A stretch of 64,000 nucleotides of DNA from positions 27,139 to 91,138 of the forward strand of contig JAVBOR010000028.1 in assembly GCA_031550325.1 (NCBI GenBank), read 5' to 3'. This document shows, piece by piece, positions 15,436-23,989 of this stretch (the first letter of the stretch is position 1; each line of letters begins with the position of its first letter). Source of the stretch: JAVBTT01 sp031550325. GTDB lineage: Bacteria; Bacillota; Clostridia; Oscillospirales; UBA929. A model generated the notes under the pieces. It saw only the letters and a program-made list of their open reading frames with translations, was not told the origin of the DNA and ran no database searches. Made by a program: the position numbers and the translations under genes.

Positions 15436-15522
15436 GACGCGGCACAGCGGCGCGTCAGGCTGTCAAAGAACCAAGGGTTCTTTGACAAAGCGGGGACAGG
15501 CTCAAACCGCTGAGGCGGTTTG
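15436..15522. repeat. mosaic of three intergenic palindromes
   Basis: Three inverted repeats lie end to end between rplU and the flavoprotein gene: GACGCG...CGCGTC (15436-15456), TGTCAAAGAACC/GGGTTCTTTGACA (15461-15486) and CAAACCGC-TGAG-GCGGTTTG (15503-15522). The last two recur, nearly unchanged, at 32039-32098 and 49051-49111. Confidence 0.75.
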
Positions 15523-15535
15523 TGGGGCGCTGTGC

Positions 15536-16600
15536 TTACGAGTCCTCTCCGAGCACCCTGATGCTGCCCATCGCGCTCTTCATAACGACCTTTCGCAAAA
15601 GCGGCGTATACATAAACGGCCTCTTGACGCGCTTTAAAAGGAGCTTAACCCTGATGGGCAGCGTCTTCATCCTGTATTTCAAGGAGAGGTTTCCTGCTCC
15701 GGCGTTGAGAATATTGGCCAGCTCATAGGCGCTGTTCAGCGCATAGCTGATTCCCTCCAGCGACGACGGGCTGATAAAGCCGGCCGCCTCACCGATCAAA
15801 AAGGCGTTTTCCTTCCCCGCGCAAAAATCCCTGATTCCCCTGGGCATGGAGACCAGACAGGCCTCCCGCCTGACCGGCTGGCCCAGCGAAAAGCCGCGGG
15901 CCTCCATTTTTCGCTTCAACAGCTCGAATTTTTCCTTTCCGCCCTGGAGAGGAAAGGCCCCTCCCAAAATGAAGAACCCGTCCTTCGAGATGCTCCAGCA
16001 GTACGAATCCGTGATCTCGCTGTCAAAGACGCAGGCGTAAAACGGCGTGGTATGCTTTTCGGGGAACCACATCTGTATGCTGAGGTAGCGCACAATTTCC
16101 CGATTCGGGAAAAGGCCCTTCCGCACCGCCGAATTGGATCCGTCCGCCCCGATGACGCGCTTTGCCTCTATCCGCTTTTCGACGCTGTGCTGAATGTACG
16201 TGATCTCATAGCCCTCGCCTGTTCTGCAAATCCCTGTGCACGCCGCATTCTCTCTGATCTCGACCCGCTCGGGAATCAGCGATATCAGCCAAAGGTCAAA
16301 CTTGTGCCGGTCAAGATTCACATAAAACCGCTGATAAAACCGCTGGAGGTTCTGCCCGAGGTCAATGGTCTTTACGGCGAAGATCTGGGGATCGGCAAGC
16401 ACTTCCTTGGGCAGCGTCAGGTTAAACTTTGACAGCGCCTTTTGCGCGTCCAGCGCCAGCAGCCCGCCGCAAGGCTTGTGAAAGCCTTCGTTTCCCGATG
16501 CGCACTTTTTATCTATGGCGATCACGCTGAACCGCTCGCTCAGCATGCGGGCGACCGTGGCCCCGGCCGGGCCGAGACCGATAATGGCAATATCGTACAA
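15536..16600 (-). CDS. geranylgeranyl-reductase-family FAD oxidoreductase
   Basis: A 354-residue flavoprotein of the geranylgeranyl reductase/FixC-like group, which reduces isoprenoid or other double bonds, or passes electrons to quinones. The Rossmann motif IIGLGPAGATVARML is at the very N-terminus, HKPCGGLL follows the FAD-binding strand, GADGSNSAVRK is the second dinucleotide motif, and GEAAGFISPSSLEGI is the family C-terminal FAD motif. I chose TTG 16600 because GGGGAGAG lies just upstream and the Rossmann fold begins immediately; no ATG is suitably placed. The substrate cannot be deduced from its neighbours. Confidence 0.8.
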   Translation of the reverse strand: MYDIAIIGLGPAGATVARMLSERFSVIAIDKKCASGNEGFHKPCGGLLALDAQKALSKFNLTLPKEVLADPQIFAVKTIDLGQNLQRFYQRFYVNLDRHKFDLWLISLIPERVEIRENAACTGICRTGEGYEITYIQHSVEKRIEAKRVIGADGSNSAVRKGLFPNREIVRYLSIQMWFPEKHTTPFYACVFDSEITDSYCWSISKDGFFILGGAFPLQGGKEKFELLKRKMEARGFSLGQPVRREACLVSMPRGIRDFCAGKENAFLIGEAAGFISPSSLEGISYALNSAYELANILNAGAGNLSLKYRMKTLPIRVKLLLKRVKRPFMYTPLLRKVVMKSAMGSIRVLGEDS

Positions 16601-16702
16601 AAGCTCTCCCCCCCTCGAAGCGGCAAGCGCCTGCGCTGCTCGCAAAGGACGTGATCCCCGCTCCCGCTTTGACTAGAAGCCCAATCTCCTTTGACAGCCT
16701 AA

Positions 16703-16730
16703 CGGGACGACGAGTTCCCCCGTCGTCCCG
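16703..16730. terminator. perfect 10-bp hairpin downstream of the V-ATPase operon
   Basis: CGGGACGACG and CGTCGTCCCG flank an 8-nt loop. No clear T tract follows on either strand, so it may be a weak terminator or an mRNA 3'-end stabiliser for the V-ATPase transcript. Confidence 0.45.
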
Positions 16731-16797
16731 CCTATTCTCATCCGGACTCATGCCGTCCTGGGAATCCGTCGGCTCTCATCAAGGCTCCCACGTCCCG

Positions 16798-17466
16798 CTA
16801 AACGCTCTCCTGCAGGGCGTGCGCCTCAATCTGCGCCTTGATCATCATGTCCTTGACCTTCATCAGTCGCGTGAGGTTGCCGCGCTCGTTTTCGTCGAGC
16901 TTCATCGTGATGTAGCGGATCGTCTCCTCGAGCTGGGGAATCATCACATATTCCAGCGCGTTGACGCGGCGGCGCGTCTTCTCAATTTCCTGCGCCAGCA
17001 GCTGCATGGCTTTTTCAATCTCGGCCAGACCGAGCAAATCGGCAAAGATGTGGCTCAGCGCGGTCAGCGCGTCGTCAAGCTCTCCCGAAGTCTGGGCAAA
17101 TCCATAGGGATAGATGTCCGATTTGTCGTCATTTCTGGTCTTGTAGTGGTAAACCGGGACGTTGACGCTCATTACATTGCGAAAGCTGAGCTCAAGCGAC
17201 ACGCTCTGCTTCGGGTAAAGCAGCGCCTGCTCCATGAGCTCGGGGCTCATCAGCGCGCTGGCCACGGTAAAGCTCCCGTGCACACGCATCAAAGCAGCCT
17301 CCACGCTCGTGCGAAGGTCGCGGTTCTTGCGCATGATCTCGAGAAACTGCTTCATGAGTTCATCCCGCTTGTCCTTGAGCAGCTTGTGCCCGCGGCGCGC
17401 CGTGCGCAGCCTGTTTTTCAGGCGCGTCAGCTCCATGCGGGTCGGATTCACATTGAGTTTGGCCAT
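16798..17466 (-). CDS. ntpD: V-type ATP synthase subunit D
   Basis: A 222-residue central-stalk subunit D of the V/A-type ATPase, which couples rotation of the c-ring to the A3B3 head. The opening MAKLNVNPTRMELTRLKNRL and the long N- and C-terminal helices (RRGHKLLKDKRDELMKQF; LEYVMIPQLEETIRYI) that form the antiparallel coiled coil are present. It is the last gene of the operon, separated from subunit B by a glycosyltransferase gene, which is unusual. Confidence 0.95.
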   Translation of the reverse strand: MAKLNVNPTRMELTRLKNRLRTARRGHKLLKDKRDELMKQFLEIMRKNRDLRTSVEAALMRVHGSFTVASALMSPELMEQALLYPKQSVSLELSFRNVMSVNVPVYHYKTRNDDKSDIYPYGFAQTSGELDDALTALSHIFADLLGLAEIEKAMQLLAQEIEKTRRRVNALEYVMIPQLEETIRYITMKLDENERGNLTRLMKVKDMMIKAQIEAHALQESV

Positions 17467-17512
17467 AGGCCTCTCCTTTCGGGCCGCGTTTGCAAGGTCT
17501 CGACCCTTTTGT

Positions 17513-18307
17513 TCAGCTTTTCATGTTGTAGTCGTCAATGCCCTTGAACATCAGGCCGATGATCTTGGACAGCTTTATCTTTCGCCCGAGGCGCAGGTAC
17601 ATCTTCACGCCCGAATACAGCGAGACAGGGCGGGCAAGGCGTCCCGCCATGGCAGCGCGCAGCGCGCCCCTGTCAAAAAAGTATTTGTCGTTGTAGCCGC
17701 TGAACCAGCTCGATACTTCCTGCCTGACGTCGGCGATCTTGTCGGGGCAGGCATAGACACGCAGTCTTTTGCGAAAAAGATCCCAGATGAACAGCGAGTC
17801 CTCGCCCGAGCCGTACTGAGCGCCGCCGCCGAAGCACAGCGAAAACCAGCAGTTGGCCCGCAGCAGGCGCTGCCTGCGCACCGCCATGTGGCTGGCCCCG
17901 TAACCGGTCGCCCGCGTCCGGCGAAGCCTCCCGTTCTTGACGACGGGAGCCGACGGCCTGTCCTTGTTCAGGCTTTGCAGCGTGAAAAAGATGGCGTCGG
18001 CCTCGGGCCGGCGCTCGAACGCGTCCAAAATGATTTTTTCATAACCGTCGACATAGATCATATCCTCGTCGGCGATCAGACAGATGTCCCCTGTGGCCGC
18101 CAGCAGAGCCGTATTGCGGTTTTTTCCCACGCCGCGATCCGCCGAGGAGATGAGCGTGACCGTCTTCCCGCCAGGCTTGACGGCGCGCTGCCAGTCGGCG
18201 CGTTCGCACTGGTTTGCGATGACCGCGTCAGTCTGCAGATTCATGGTCTCATAGAGTGAATCGTCCGTCTGGTGCATGGCGGCAACCAGAACCTCTACCG
18301 TAGGCAT
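17513..18307 (-). CDS. family-2 glycosyltransferase inside the V-ATPase operon
   Basis: A 264-residue GT-A fold glycosyltransferase. ADRGVGKNRNTALLAATGD is the nucleotide-sugar binding helix region, LIADEDMIYVDGYE carries the metal-binding DxD-type motif and YGSGEDSLFIWDL the ED acceptor motif. No membrane segment is visible. ATG 18307 has TTAGGAG 7 nt upstream and lies 14 nt after the ntpB stop, so it is certainly co-transcribed. It has no known part in ATPase assembly; an insertion that brought in an unrelated gene is the simplest explanation. Donor and acceptor are unknown. Confidence 0.8.
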   Translation of the reverse strand: MPTVEVLVAAMHQTDDSLYETMNLQTDAVIANQCERADWQRAVKPGGKTVTLISSADRGVGKNRNTALLAATGDICLIADEDMIYVDGYEKIILDAFERRPEADAIFFTLQSLNKDRPSAPVVKNGRLRRTRATGYGASHMAVRRQRLLRANCWFSLCFGGGAQYGSGEDSLFIWDLFRKRLRVYACPDKIADVRQEVSSWFSGYNDKYFFDRGALRAAMAGRLARPVSLYSGVKMYLRLGRKIKLSKIIGLMFKGIDDYNMKS

Positions 18308-18321
18308 ATCTTGCTCCTAAG

Positions 18322-19695
18322 CTATCCCTTGGGATAATACTTCTCGACAAACTCGGGCTTGATGCGCTTGAGCTCGCTCTTGGGCAAGATGGTCAGCAGC
18401 TCCCAGCCGAGCTCAAGCGTCTCTTCAATCGTACGGTTTGCCTCGTAGCCCTGATTGACATAGCGCTTTTCAAACTCGTCGGCGAACCTCGCATACATCT
18501 TGTCCGTTTCGGTCAGCGCGGCCTCGCCGAGAATGGTCATGAGCTCCTTGCACTCCTTGCCGCGCGCGTATGAGGCAAACAGCTGGTTCATCGTGTTGGC
18601 GTGGTCCTCGCGCGTCTTACCCTTGCCTATGCCCTTGTCCTTGAGCCGGCTCAGGCTCGGCAGCACGTCGACCGGCGGCTGGAGGCCCTTGCGGTAGAGC
18701 TCGCGCGACAAAATGATCTGCCCCTCGGTAATATAGCCGGTCAGGTCGGGAATCGGATGGGTCTTGTCGTCCTCAGGCATGGACAAGATGGGAATCATCG
18801 TGATCGAGCCTTCCTTGCCGATCCGGCGGCCGGCGCGCTCATACATCGTGGCAAGGTCGGTGTACAGATAACCCGGATAGCCGCGGCGGCCGGGAACCTC
18901 CTTGCGCGCTGCCGAAACCTCGCGCAGCGCCTCGGCGTAGTTGGTGATGTCGGTGAGGATGACCAGCACATGCATATCCTGCTCAAAGGCCAGATACTCG
19001 GCGGCGGTCAGCGCCATACGCGGCGTCGCGATGCGCTCAATGGCCGGGTCGGACGCAAGGTTGACAAACAGCACGGTGCGCTCGATGGCGCCGGTGCGCT
19101 TAAAGTCGGAGATAAAGAACTCGGCCTCTTCAAACGTGATGCCGATGGCGGCAAACACGACTGCGAAGTTCGACGAGGTGTCCAGCACCTTGGCCTGACG
19201 GGCAATCTGTGCTGCCAGGTTGGCGTGCGGGAGGCCGGAGCCCGAGAAGATCGGCAGCTTTTGCCCGCGCACAAGCGTGTTCAGGCCGTCGATCGAGCTG
19301 ACGCCCGTTTGAATAAACTCGTTGGGGTAGTTGCGCGCAGCCGGGTTCATCGGCAGTCCGTTGATGTCAATGTGGTCAGCCGCCAGAATATCCGGCCCGC
19401 CGTCAGACGGGTGGCCGAGGCCGTCAAACACGCGCCCAAGCATATCGGGCGAGACGGCCAGCTCCAGGCTGTGCCCGAGAAAGCGCACCTTGGAGTCGCG
19501 CAGGTTGACGCCCGCGGAGGACTCAAACAGCTGCACCAGCGCGTCCGAGCCGTTGATTTCCAGCACCTTGCAGCGCCGGCGCTCGCCGTTGGGCAGCTCT
19601 ATTTCGCCAAGCTCGTTGTACGTCACGCCCTCGACGCGCTTGACCAGCATCAGCGGGCCGGCCACTTCCTGTATCGTGCGATACTCTTTGATCAT
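18322..19695 (-). CDS. ntpB: V-type ATP synthase subunit B
   Basis: The 457-residue non-catalytic nucleotide-site subunit of the A3B3 head. MIKEYRTIQEVAGPLMLV is the family start. GRVFDGLGHPSDGGP, the degenerate P-loop region FSGSGLPHANLAAQI, and YPGYLYTDLATMYERAGR are typical. The ATG overlaps the ntpA stop as ATGA (19692-19695), with AGGAGG 12 nt upstream. Confidence 0.97.
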   Translation of the reverse strand: MIKEYRTIQEVAGPLMLVKRVEGVTYNELGEIELPNGERRRCKVLEINGSDALVQLFESSAGVNLRDSKVRFLGHSLELAVSPDMLGRVFDGLGHPSDGGPDILAADHIDINGLPMNPAARNYPNEFIQTGVSSIDGLNTLVRGQKLPIFSGSGLPHANLAAQIARQAKVLDTSSNFAVVFAAIGITFEEAEFFISDFKRTGAIERTVLFVNLASDPAIERIATPRMALTAAEYLAFEQDMHVLVILTDITNYAEALREVSAARKEVPGRRGYPGYLYTDLATMYERAGRRIGKEGSITMIPILSMPEDDKTHPIPDLTGYITEGQIILSRELYRKGLQPPVDVLPSLSRLKDKGIGKGKTREDHANTMNQLFASYARGKECKELMTILGEAALTETDKMYARFADEFEKRYVNQGYEANRTIEETLELGWELLTILPKSELKRIKPEFVEKYYPKG

Positions 19696-21458
19696 AGCCC
19701 GACCGCCTCCTTCTCCCATGTCTGCGTGATCTCCTCGGTCATTTCCTTCTCAAGCTGCTTGTACTCGCGCTCATAGCGGTCCATCGGCACGCTTTTGGCG
19801 CGGCCGATTTTTTCCCTGACCGGAATGTTAAACACCGCCTCCATTGGAGCGCCCTTTGTCATGGCATCTCCCGCCAGCGTCTGATAGGCCAGAATGAGCT
19901 TGAGCAGCTTGTACTGCCGGTCTGCGGACGAATAGGCGTCCACGTCTCCAAACGCGTCCTGCTGCAAAAAGTCCTCGCGCAGCATGCGCGCCACTTCCAT
20001 CGTCAGCCGGTCGGCGGGCGACAGGCTGTCCATGCCGACAAGGCGGACGATCTCGTCCAGCTCTGCCTCGGTCTGCAGGATGTTCATGGCTAGCGCGCGC
20101 TGCTCGGAGAAGTCGGGCGCGATATGCTCGTTGCTCCAAAGGGACAGGCGGTCCAGATACAGCGAATAGGAATTGAGCCAGTTGATGGCCGGGAAGTGGC
20201 GGCGGTAGGCCAGAGAGCTGTCCAGCGCCCAAAAGACCTTGACAATGCGCATCGTCGCCTGCGAAACAGGCTCAGAAAGGTCGCCGCCTGGAGGGGACAC
20301 GGCGCCGATGGCCGTCAGCGAACCCGTGCGCTCAGTGCTTCCCAGCGTGTACACGCGTCCGGCGCGCTCATAGAACTGCGCCAGGCGCGACGCCAGATAG
20401 GCAGGATAGCCCTCCTCGCCGGGCATTTCCTCCAGGCGGCCCGACATTTCGCGCAGCGCCTCGGCCCAGCGGGAGGTGGAGTCGGCGATGACCGCCACAT
20501 CGTATCCCATGTCGCGGAAATATTCCGCGATCGTGATGCCCGTGTAGATGGACGCCTCGCGCGCCGCCACGGGCATATCGGAGGTGTTGGCGATCAGCAC
20601 GGTTCGTTTCATGAGGGTCTCGCCGGTGCGGGGGTCCTTTATCTCAGGAAATTCGCGCAGAACGTCGGTCATTTCATTGCCGCGCTCTCCGCAGCCGATA
20701 TACACAACAATGTCCACGTCGCTCCACTTGGCCAGCTGGTGCTGCACAACCGTTTTGCCCGAGCCGAACGGGCCCGGAACCGCCGCCGTGCCGCCCTTGG
20801 CGATGGGGAACATCGTGTCGATGGTGCGCTGCCCCGTGACCATAGGGACGTTGGGGGGGATCTTCTCCCGGTAGGGTCTGCCGACGCGCACCGGCCACTT
20901 CTGCATCATGGTCAGCTTGACGTCGCCGCCCGCCGTGGCAATCACGCACACGGTCTCCTCCACGGTGAACATGCCCGGCCTGATCTCCTTGACCTTGCCC
21001 GACACGCCGCGCGGCACGAGTACGCGATGCTCGACCACAACGGTCTCCTGAACAACGCCGATGATATCGCCGCCGGCAACGGCGTCGCCCGGCTTGACGG
21101 TCGGCTTGAAGTCCCACTTCTTGGTGTGGGAAATGGCCGACACCTCGATGCCGCGCGTGATGACGTCCCCAACGAGTCTCTTGATCTCCTCAAGCGGACG
21201 CTGGATGCCGTCGTAGATGGTCTCTATCAAGCCGGGACCGAGCTCAACGGACAGCGGCGCGCCCGTGCTCTCGACCTCGTCGCCCGGGCCGAGCCCTGCG
21301 GTTTCTTCATAAACCTGAATAGACGCCCGGTCACCGCGCATTTCGATGATCTCGCCGATCAGCCGCTGCGCGCCGACGCGCACGACGTCGAACATGTTTG
21401 CATCCGCCAAGCCCTCGGCCACAACCAGAGGGCCGGAAATTTTGACAATTTTGCCCAT
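19692..21458 (-). CDS. ntpA: V-type ATP synthase catalytic subunit A
   Basis: The 588-residue catalytic subunit. GKIVKISGPLVVAEG is the family opening. The catalytic P-loop GPFGSGKTVVQ is intact, followed by GCGERGNEMTDVL and the insertion (bulge) domain characteristic of V/A-type A subunits (about residues 110-200). ATG 21458 is used; a TTG at 21467, three codons earlier, is closer to AAAGGA and could be the true start. Two sub-operon gaps (44 nt before it, overlap after it) are normal. Confidence 0.97.
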   Translation of the reverse strand: MGKIVKISGPLVVAEGLADANMFDVVRVGAQRLIGEIIEMRGDRASIQVYEETAGLGPGDEVESTGAPLSVELGPGLIETIYDGIQRPLEEIKRLVGDVITRGIEVSAISHTKKWDFKPTVKPGDAVAGGDIIGVVQETVVVEHRVLVPRGVSGKVKEIRPGMFTVEETVCVIATAGGDVKLTMMQKWPVRVGRPYREKIPPNVPMVTGQRTIDTMFPIAKGGTAAVPGPFGSGKTVVQHQLAKWSDVDIVVYIGCGERGNEMTDVLREFPEIKDPRTGETLMKRTVLIANTSDMPVAAREASIYTGITIAEYFRDMGYDVAVIADSTSRWAEALREMSGRLEEMPGEEGYPAYLASRLAQFYERAGRVYTLGSTERTGSLTAIGAVSPPGGDLSEPVSQATMRIVKVFWALDSSLAYRRHFPAINWLNSYSLYLDRLSLWSNEHIAPDFSEQRALAMNILQTEAELDEIVRLVGMDSLSPADRLTMEVARMLREDFLQQDAFGDVDAYSSADRQYKLLKLILAYQTLAGDAMTKGAPMEAVFNIPVREKIGRAKSVPMDRYEREYKQLEKEMTEEITQTWEKEAVGL

Positions 21459-21502
21459 GTGTGACAATCAATCCTTTCCTGGGGAATGGAGCGTACCCCT
21501 CG

Positions 21503-21826
21503 CTAAGTGTTTAAAATATCCGCGCCAACCGCGCGTTCCACGGCGGATTTCAACCCGGCCATCCCCAGGCCGAGCGAACCGGACTTGCCCGGAATCAGGA
21601 TGATCGCCGGCGTCATCGCCTCTTTGTACGCGCCGATTTCGGCCTGCAGCCCAATGGCCAGCTGTTCGGTGAGATAGATCACCGCGACGTTCTGCGCCGC
21701 GAGCCGCTTTAAGATGGGCGCTGCCTCCTCGGGCGTGTCGGCAAAGTGCGTCTCCAGTCCGAGCGCACGAAAACCCAAAACGCTGTCCCGGTCTCCCAGG
21801 CAGGCGATGTTATACATACGCTTCAC
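21503..21826 (-). CDS. ntpF: V-type ATP synthase subunit F
   Basis: A 107-residue small central-stalk subunit with the CheY-like F-subunit fold: NIACLGDRDSVLGFRALGLE and VAVIYLTEQLA, then IILIPGKSGSLGLGMAGLKSAVERAVGADIL. The GTG at 21826 has AAAGG 6 nt upstream and overlaps the ntpC stop; an ATG three codons later is possible. It sits between C and A, the usual order. Confidence 0.93.
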   Translation of the reverse strand: MKRMYNIACLGDRDSVLGFRALGLETHFADTPEEAAPILKRLAAQNVAVIYLTEQLAIGLQAEIGAYKEAMTPAIILIPGKSGSLGLGMAGLKSAVERAVGADILNT

Positions 21827-22817
21827 GCAGCCTTTCGCGAATGGAGTCGATCTCCACCCCGGCCATACGACCGGTCATAATGGTGCGGATGGCCGTAATT
21901 TCGGCGTCCTTCGCGGCCAAATAGGCGATCAGCGGCTGCTCTCCAAAGGCCACATGCAGCGCTTTGCGCAGGTATTTGGTCAGCGCGTCGTCACATTTCT
22001 TCTCAAATTCGGTCAACGGCGCGTCGCCGCGCATCACCGGCTCGCCGATGGCCTGCGCCTCGGACAGCGGCCCGGAGAACACGTCTTCCAGGGAGCCGCC
22101 GCTGATGAGCAGTCCTGTAATGCGCGAGACTGCTATGTTTCCCCCCTCGTACAGCGTAAGGCGCAGAAAGTCCGGGCCCTTGCCGATGCGGTCGGCGCGC
22201 ACGACGGCGCGCAGGTTGCCCACGTCGATGAGCAGCCGAATATACCCCAGCAAAAACTGACTTCCCGACGCCCTGGCCAGCGAGAGCATCTCCTGCAGAC
22301 AGCCTCCGTCCAGCAAAAAGTCGCTGCGCTGGGGATCCCCCGTGCGCGCGAGCAGTTCTCTGGCGTCGAGCACAATGTCGCCCATCTTTCCGGGCAGACG
22401 CGAAAAGAGCAGATTTTGATAGTTTTCCACAAGCTGCTTAACCGGCATCCGTCCGGCGTCAATCAGCATTTTTCCGGCGTTGTCCCCGATGGCCTCGGCC
22501 TTGATCAGCGCCTTGACGTTATGGTAATCATAGCGCACGCGGAAGACGTCGATCAGGATCTTGTGGGGCATGAACTTGCTGAGCATCGCGTAGGTCTGCA
22601 CCTGATGGGCTGCCAGCGCCTCTTCCAGCGTCTGCTTGGTCAGCGGCTGGATCTCTTCATAGCCGCACTCGACAAGGACCTTGGACGCGTCCTCATCCGT
22701 TTTGGCGTCCAACATACGCTCCATGCGCTCGCGCCCTAACAGCCCGCGTTCGAGCGAGCGGATGCGCGTTGTCGCAGACAGAAAGTCCGTGTCTTTTATT
22801 TTGGCTGCTTTGGGCAA
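21810..22817 (-). CDS. ntpC: V-type ATP synthase subunit C (d/AC39)
   Basis: A 335-residue AC39-family subunit that joins the central stalk to the membrane ring. The DTDFLSATTRIRSLERGLL opening, YDYHNVKALIKAEAIG and the DIVLDARELLAR segments are typical. The start appears to be TTG 22817; no ATG precedes the conserved N-terminus and the ribosome binding site is weak (GGCGGGAC), so expression may depend on coupling with ntpE about 85 nt upstream. Confidence 0.92.
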   Translation of the reverse strand: MPKAAKIKDTDFLSATTRIRSLERGLLGRERMERMLDAKTDEDASKVLVECGYEEIQPLTKQTLEEALAAHQVQTYAMLSKFMPHKILIDVFRVRYDYHNVKALIKAEAIGDNAGKMLIDAGRMPVKQLVENYQNLLFSRLPGKMGDIVLDARELLARTGDPQRSDFLLDGGCLQEMLSLARASGSQFLLGYIRLLIDVGNLRAVVRADRIGKGPDFLRLTLYEGGNIAVSRITGLLISGGSLEDVFSGPLSEAQAIGEPVMRGDAPLTEFEKKCDDALTKYLRKALHVAFGEQPLIAYLAAKDAEITAIRTIMTGRMAGVEIDSIRERLREAYV

Positions 22818-22901
22818 AATTTGTCCCGCCTTTCCCGTCGGAGCGGAATTTTCTCCGCACTTTTCCGAGCAGATCGTTTCCTCTGCCCCGGACGCGGAGG
22901 A

Positions 22902-23504
22902 TCATCCAAACAGCAGCTTTGCAACCGGCGCCGTGAGCTCTGGCTTCAGCGCGGCCACAAGAGCGCTGTACGTTCCATTGATTTCTATGTCGCCATCCGC
23001 CAGCATAAAGCCGCCGCCCTCGAGCTGACGGGGAGACGCCGACAGCGTCAGCGCCGCGGGCCTTCCAGCCTTTGTCAACAGTGCGCAGGCCTCCTCGGCC
23101 ACGCGTTTTCCAAATCGCTGATGATCCGCCATGGTCAGCACGATTTCCTCATGGCCGGTGCGCGAGGCCTCGGCAATGAGTCTGGCCAGCAGCTTAATCT
23201 GTTCGTCGTCGGGGCGCTCACCAAGCGCCGTCAGCGCGTTGTCAAACGCCAGCGAGATCATCTCCTGTTTGGCTGCCAGCTGGCGCTTGCGCGCCTCCAT
23301 CGTGGCCACGCCCAGAAGGCGCTCCTTGCGCTGCGCCGCAGCCTGCCTGCCTGCCTCCGCCAGCGTCTCGCGCTGCGCGTCGGCCTGCTTGCGCATGTCC
23401 AGCGCAAGCGCCTCGGCCTTTTTTTTCGCCTCGGCCAGCATGGCTTCGGTGTCGGCTTTGGTGTCGGAGGCGATCCGCTCAATGATTTTGTCGATGCCCT
23501 GCAT
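22902..23504 (-). CDS. ntpE: V-type ATP synthase subunit E
   Basis: The 200-residue peripheral-stalk subunit E: an N-terminal charged helix (residues 1-90, rich in A, E, K and R, including AEAKKKAEALALDMRKQAD) that pairs with subunit G, followed by a globular C-terminal domain with GGFMLADGDIEINGTYSAL. Its ATG overlaps the ntpK stop as TAATG (23502-23506). Confidence 0.93.
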   Translation of the reverse strand: MQGIDKIIERIASDTKADTEAMLAEAKKKAEALALDMRKQADAQRETLAEAGRQAAAQRKERLLGVATMEARKRQLAAKQEMISLAFDNALTALGERPDDEQIKLLARLIAEASRTGHEEIVLTMADHQRFGKRVAEEACALLTKAGRPAALTLSASPRQLEGGGFMLADGDIEINGTYSALVAALKPELTAPVAKLLFG

Positions 23505-23989
23505 TAGAATTGCACCATCAGCAGCAACAGCAGCGAGGCCAGGAACGGAATAATGGCGTAAAACTCAACCATGATGGCCAAGACCATGGCGTTGCCCTGG
23601 GCGCCGGGCTGCTTGGCAATGAGGCCGATGCCGCCGGCCGAAACGCGGCCCTGCGCAATCGCGGAGAACAGGCCGCCAAAGGCCACGGGGAGACAGGCAG
23701 CCAGCACAAACGCGCCCTGCGCGACCGTGAGCTCGGCACTGCCCGTTTGCATCTTCATAAAGAACACCCAGAACCAGATGATGAAGCCGTACAGGCCCTG
23801 TGTGCCCGGGAGCAGCTGCAGAATGAGTACGTTGGAGAACCTGGAGGGATCCTCCGCGATGAGGCCGGCACCCGCTTCGCCCGCGATGCCGACGCCCTTG
23901 GCCGAGCCGATACAGGCCAGGACAACCGCCATGCAGGCCCCCAGGAACGCCAGCGCGTTTCCGCCGATGAGATTGAGAAAATCAGCCAT
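23504..23989 (-). CDS. ntpK: V-type ATP synthase proteolipid subunit K
   Basis: A 161-residue c-ring subunit of four membrane helices (two fused hairpins), like NtpK of Enterococcus hirae. The conserved GSAKGVG and GEAGAGL motifs of the first hairpin are present. Leu60, Thr63 and Gln64 (in LLPGTQG), Gln113 (in AQGR) and Glu142 (in MVEFYA) match the five residues that coordinate Na+ in the E. hirae rotor. From this I infer a sodium-coupled rather than proton-coupled enzyme. Only the second hairpin carries the ion-binding carboxylate, as in V-type rings. Overlaps both neighbours by TAATG. Confidence 0.95.
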   Translation of the reverse strand: MADFLNLIGGNALAFLGACMAVVLACIGSAKGVGIAGEAGAGLIAEDPSRFSNVLILQLLPGTQGLYGFIIWFWVFFMKMQTGSAELTVAQGAFVLAACLPVAFGGLFSAIAQGRVSAGGIGLIAKQPGAQGNAMVLAIMVEFYAIIPFLASLLLLLMVQF

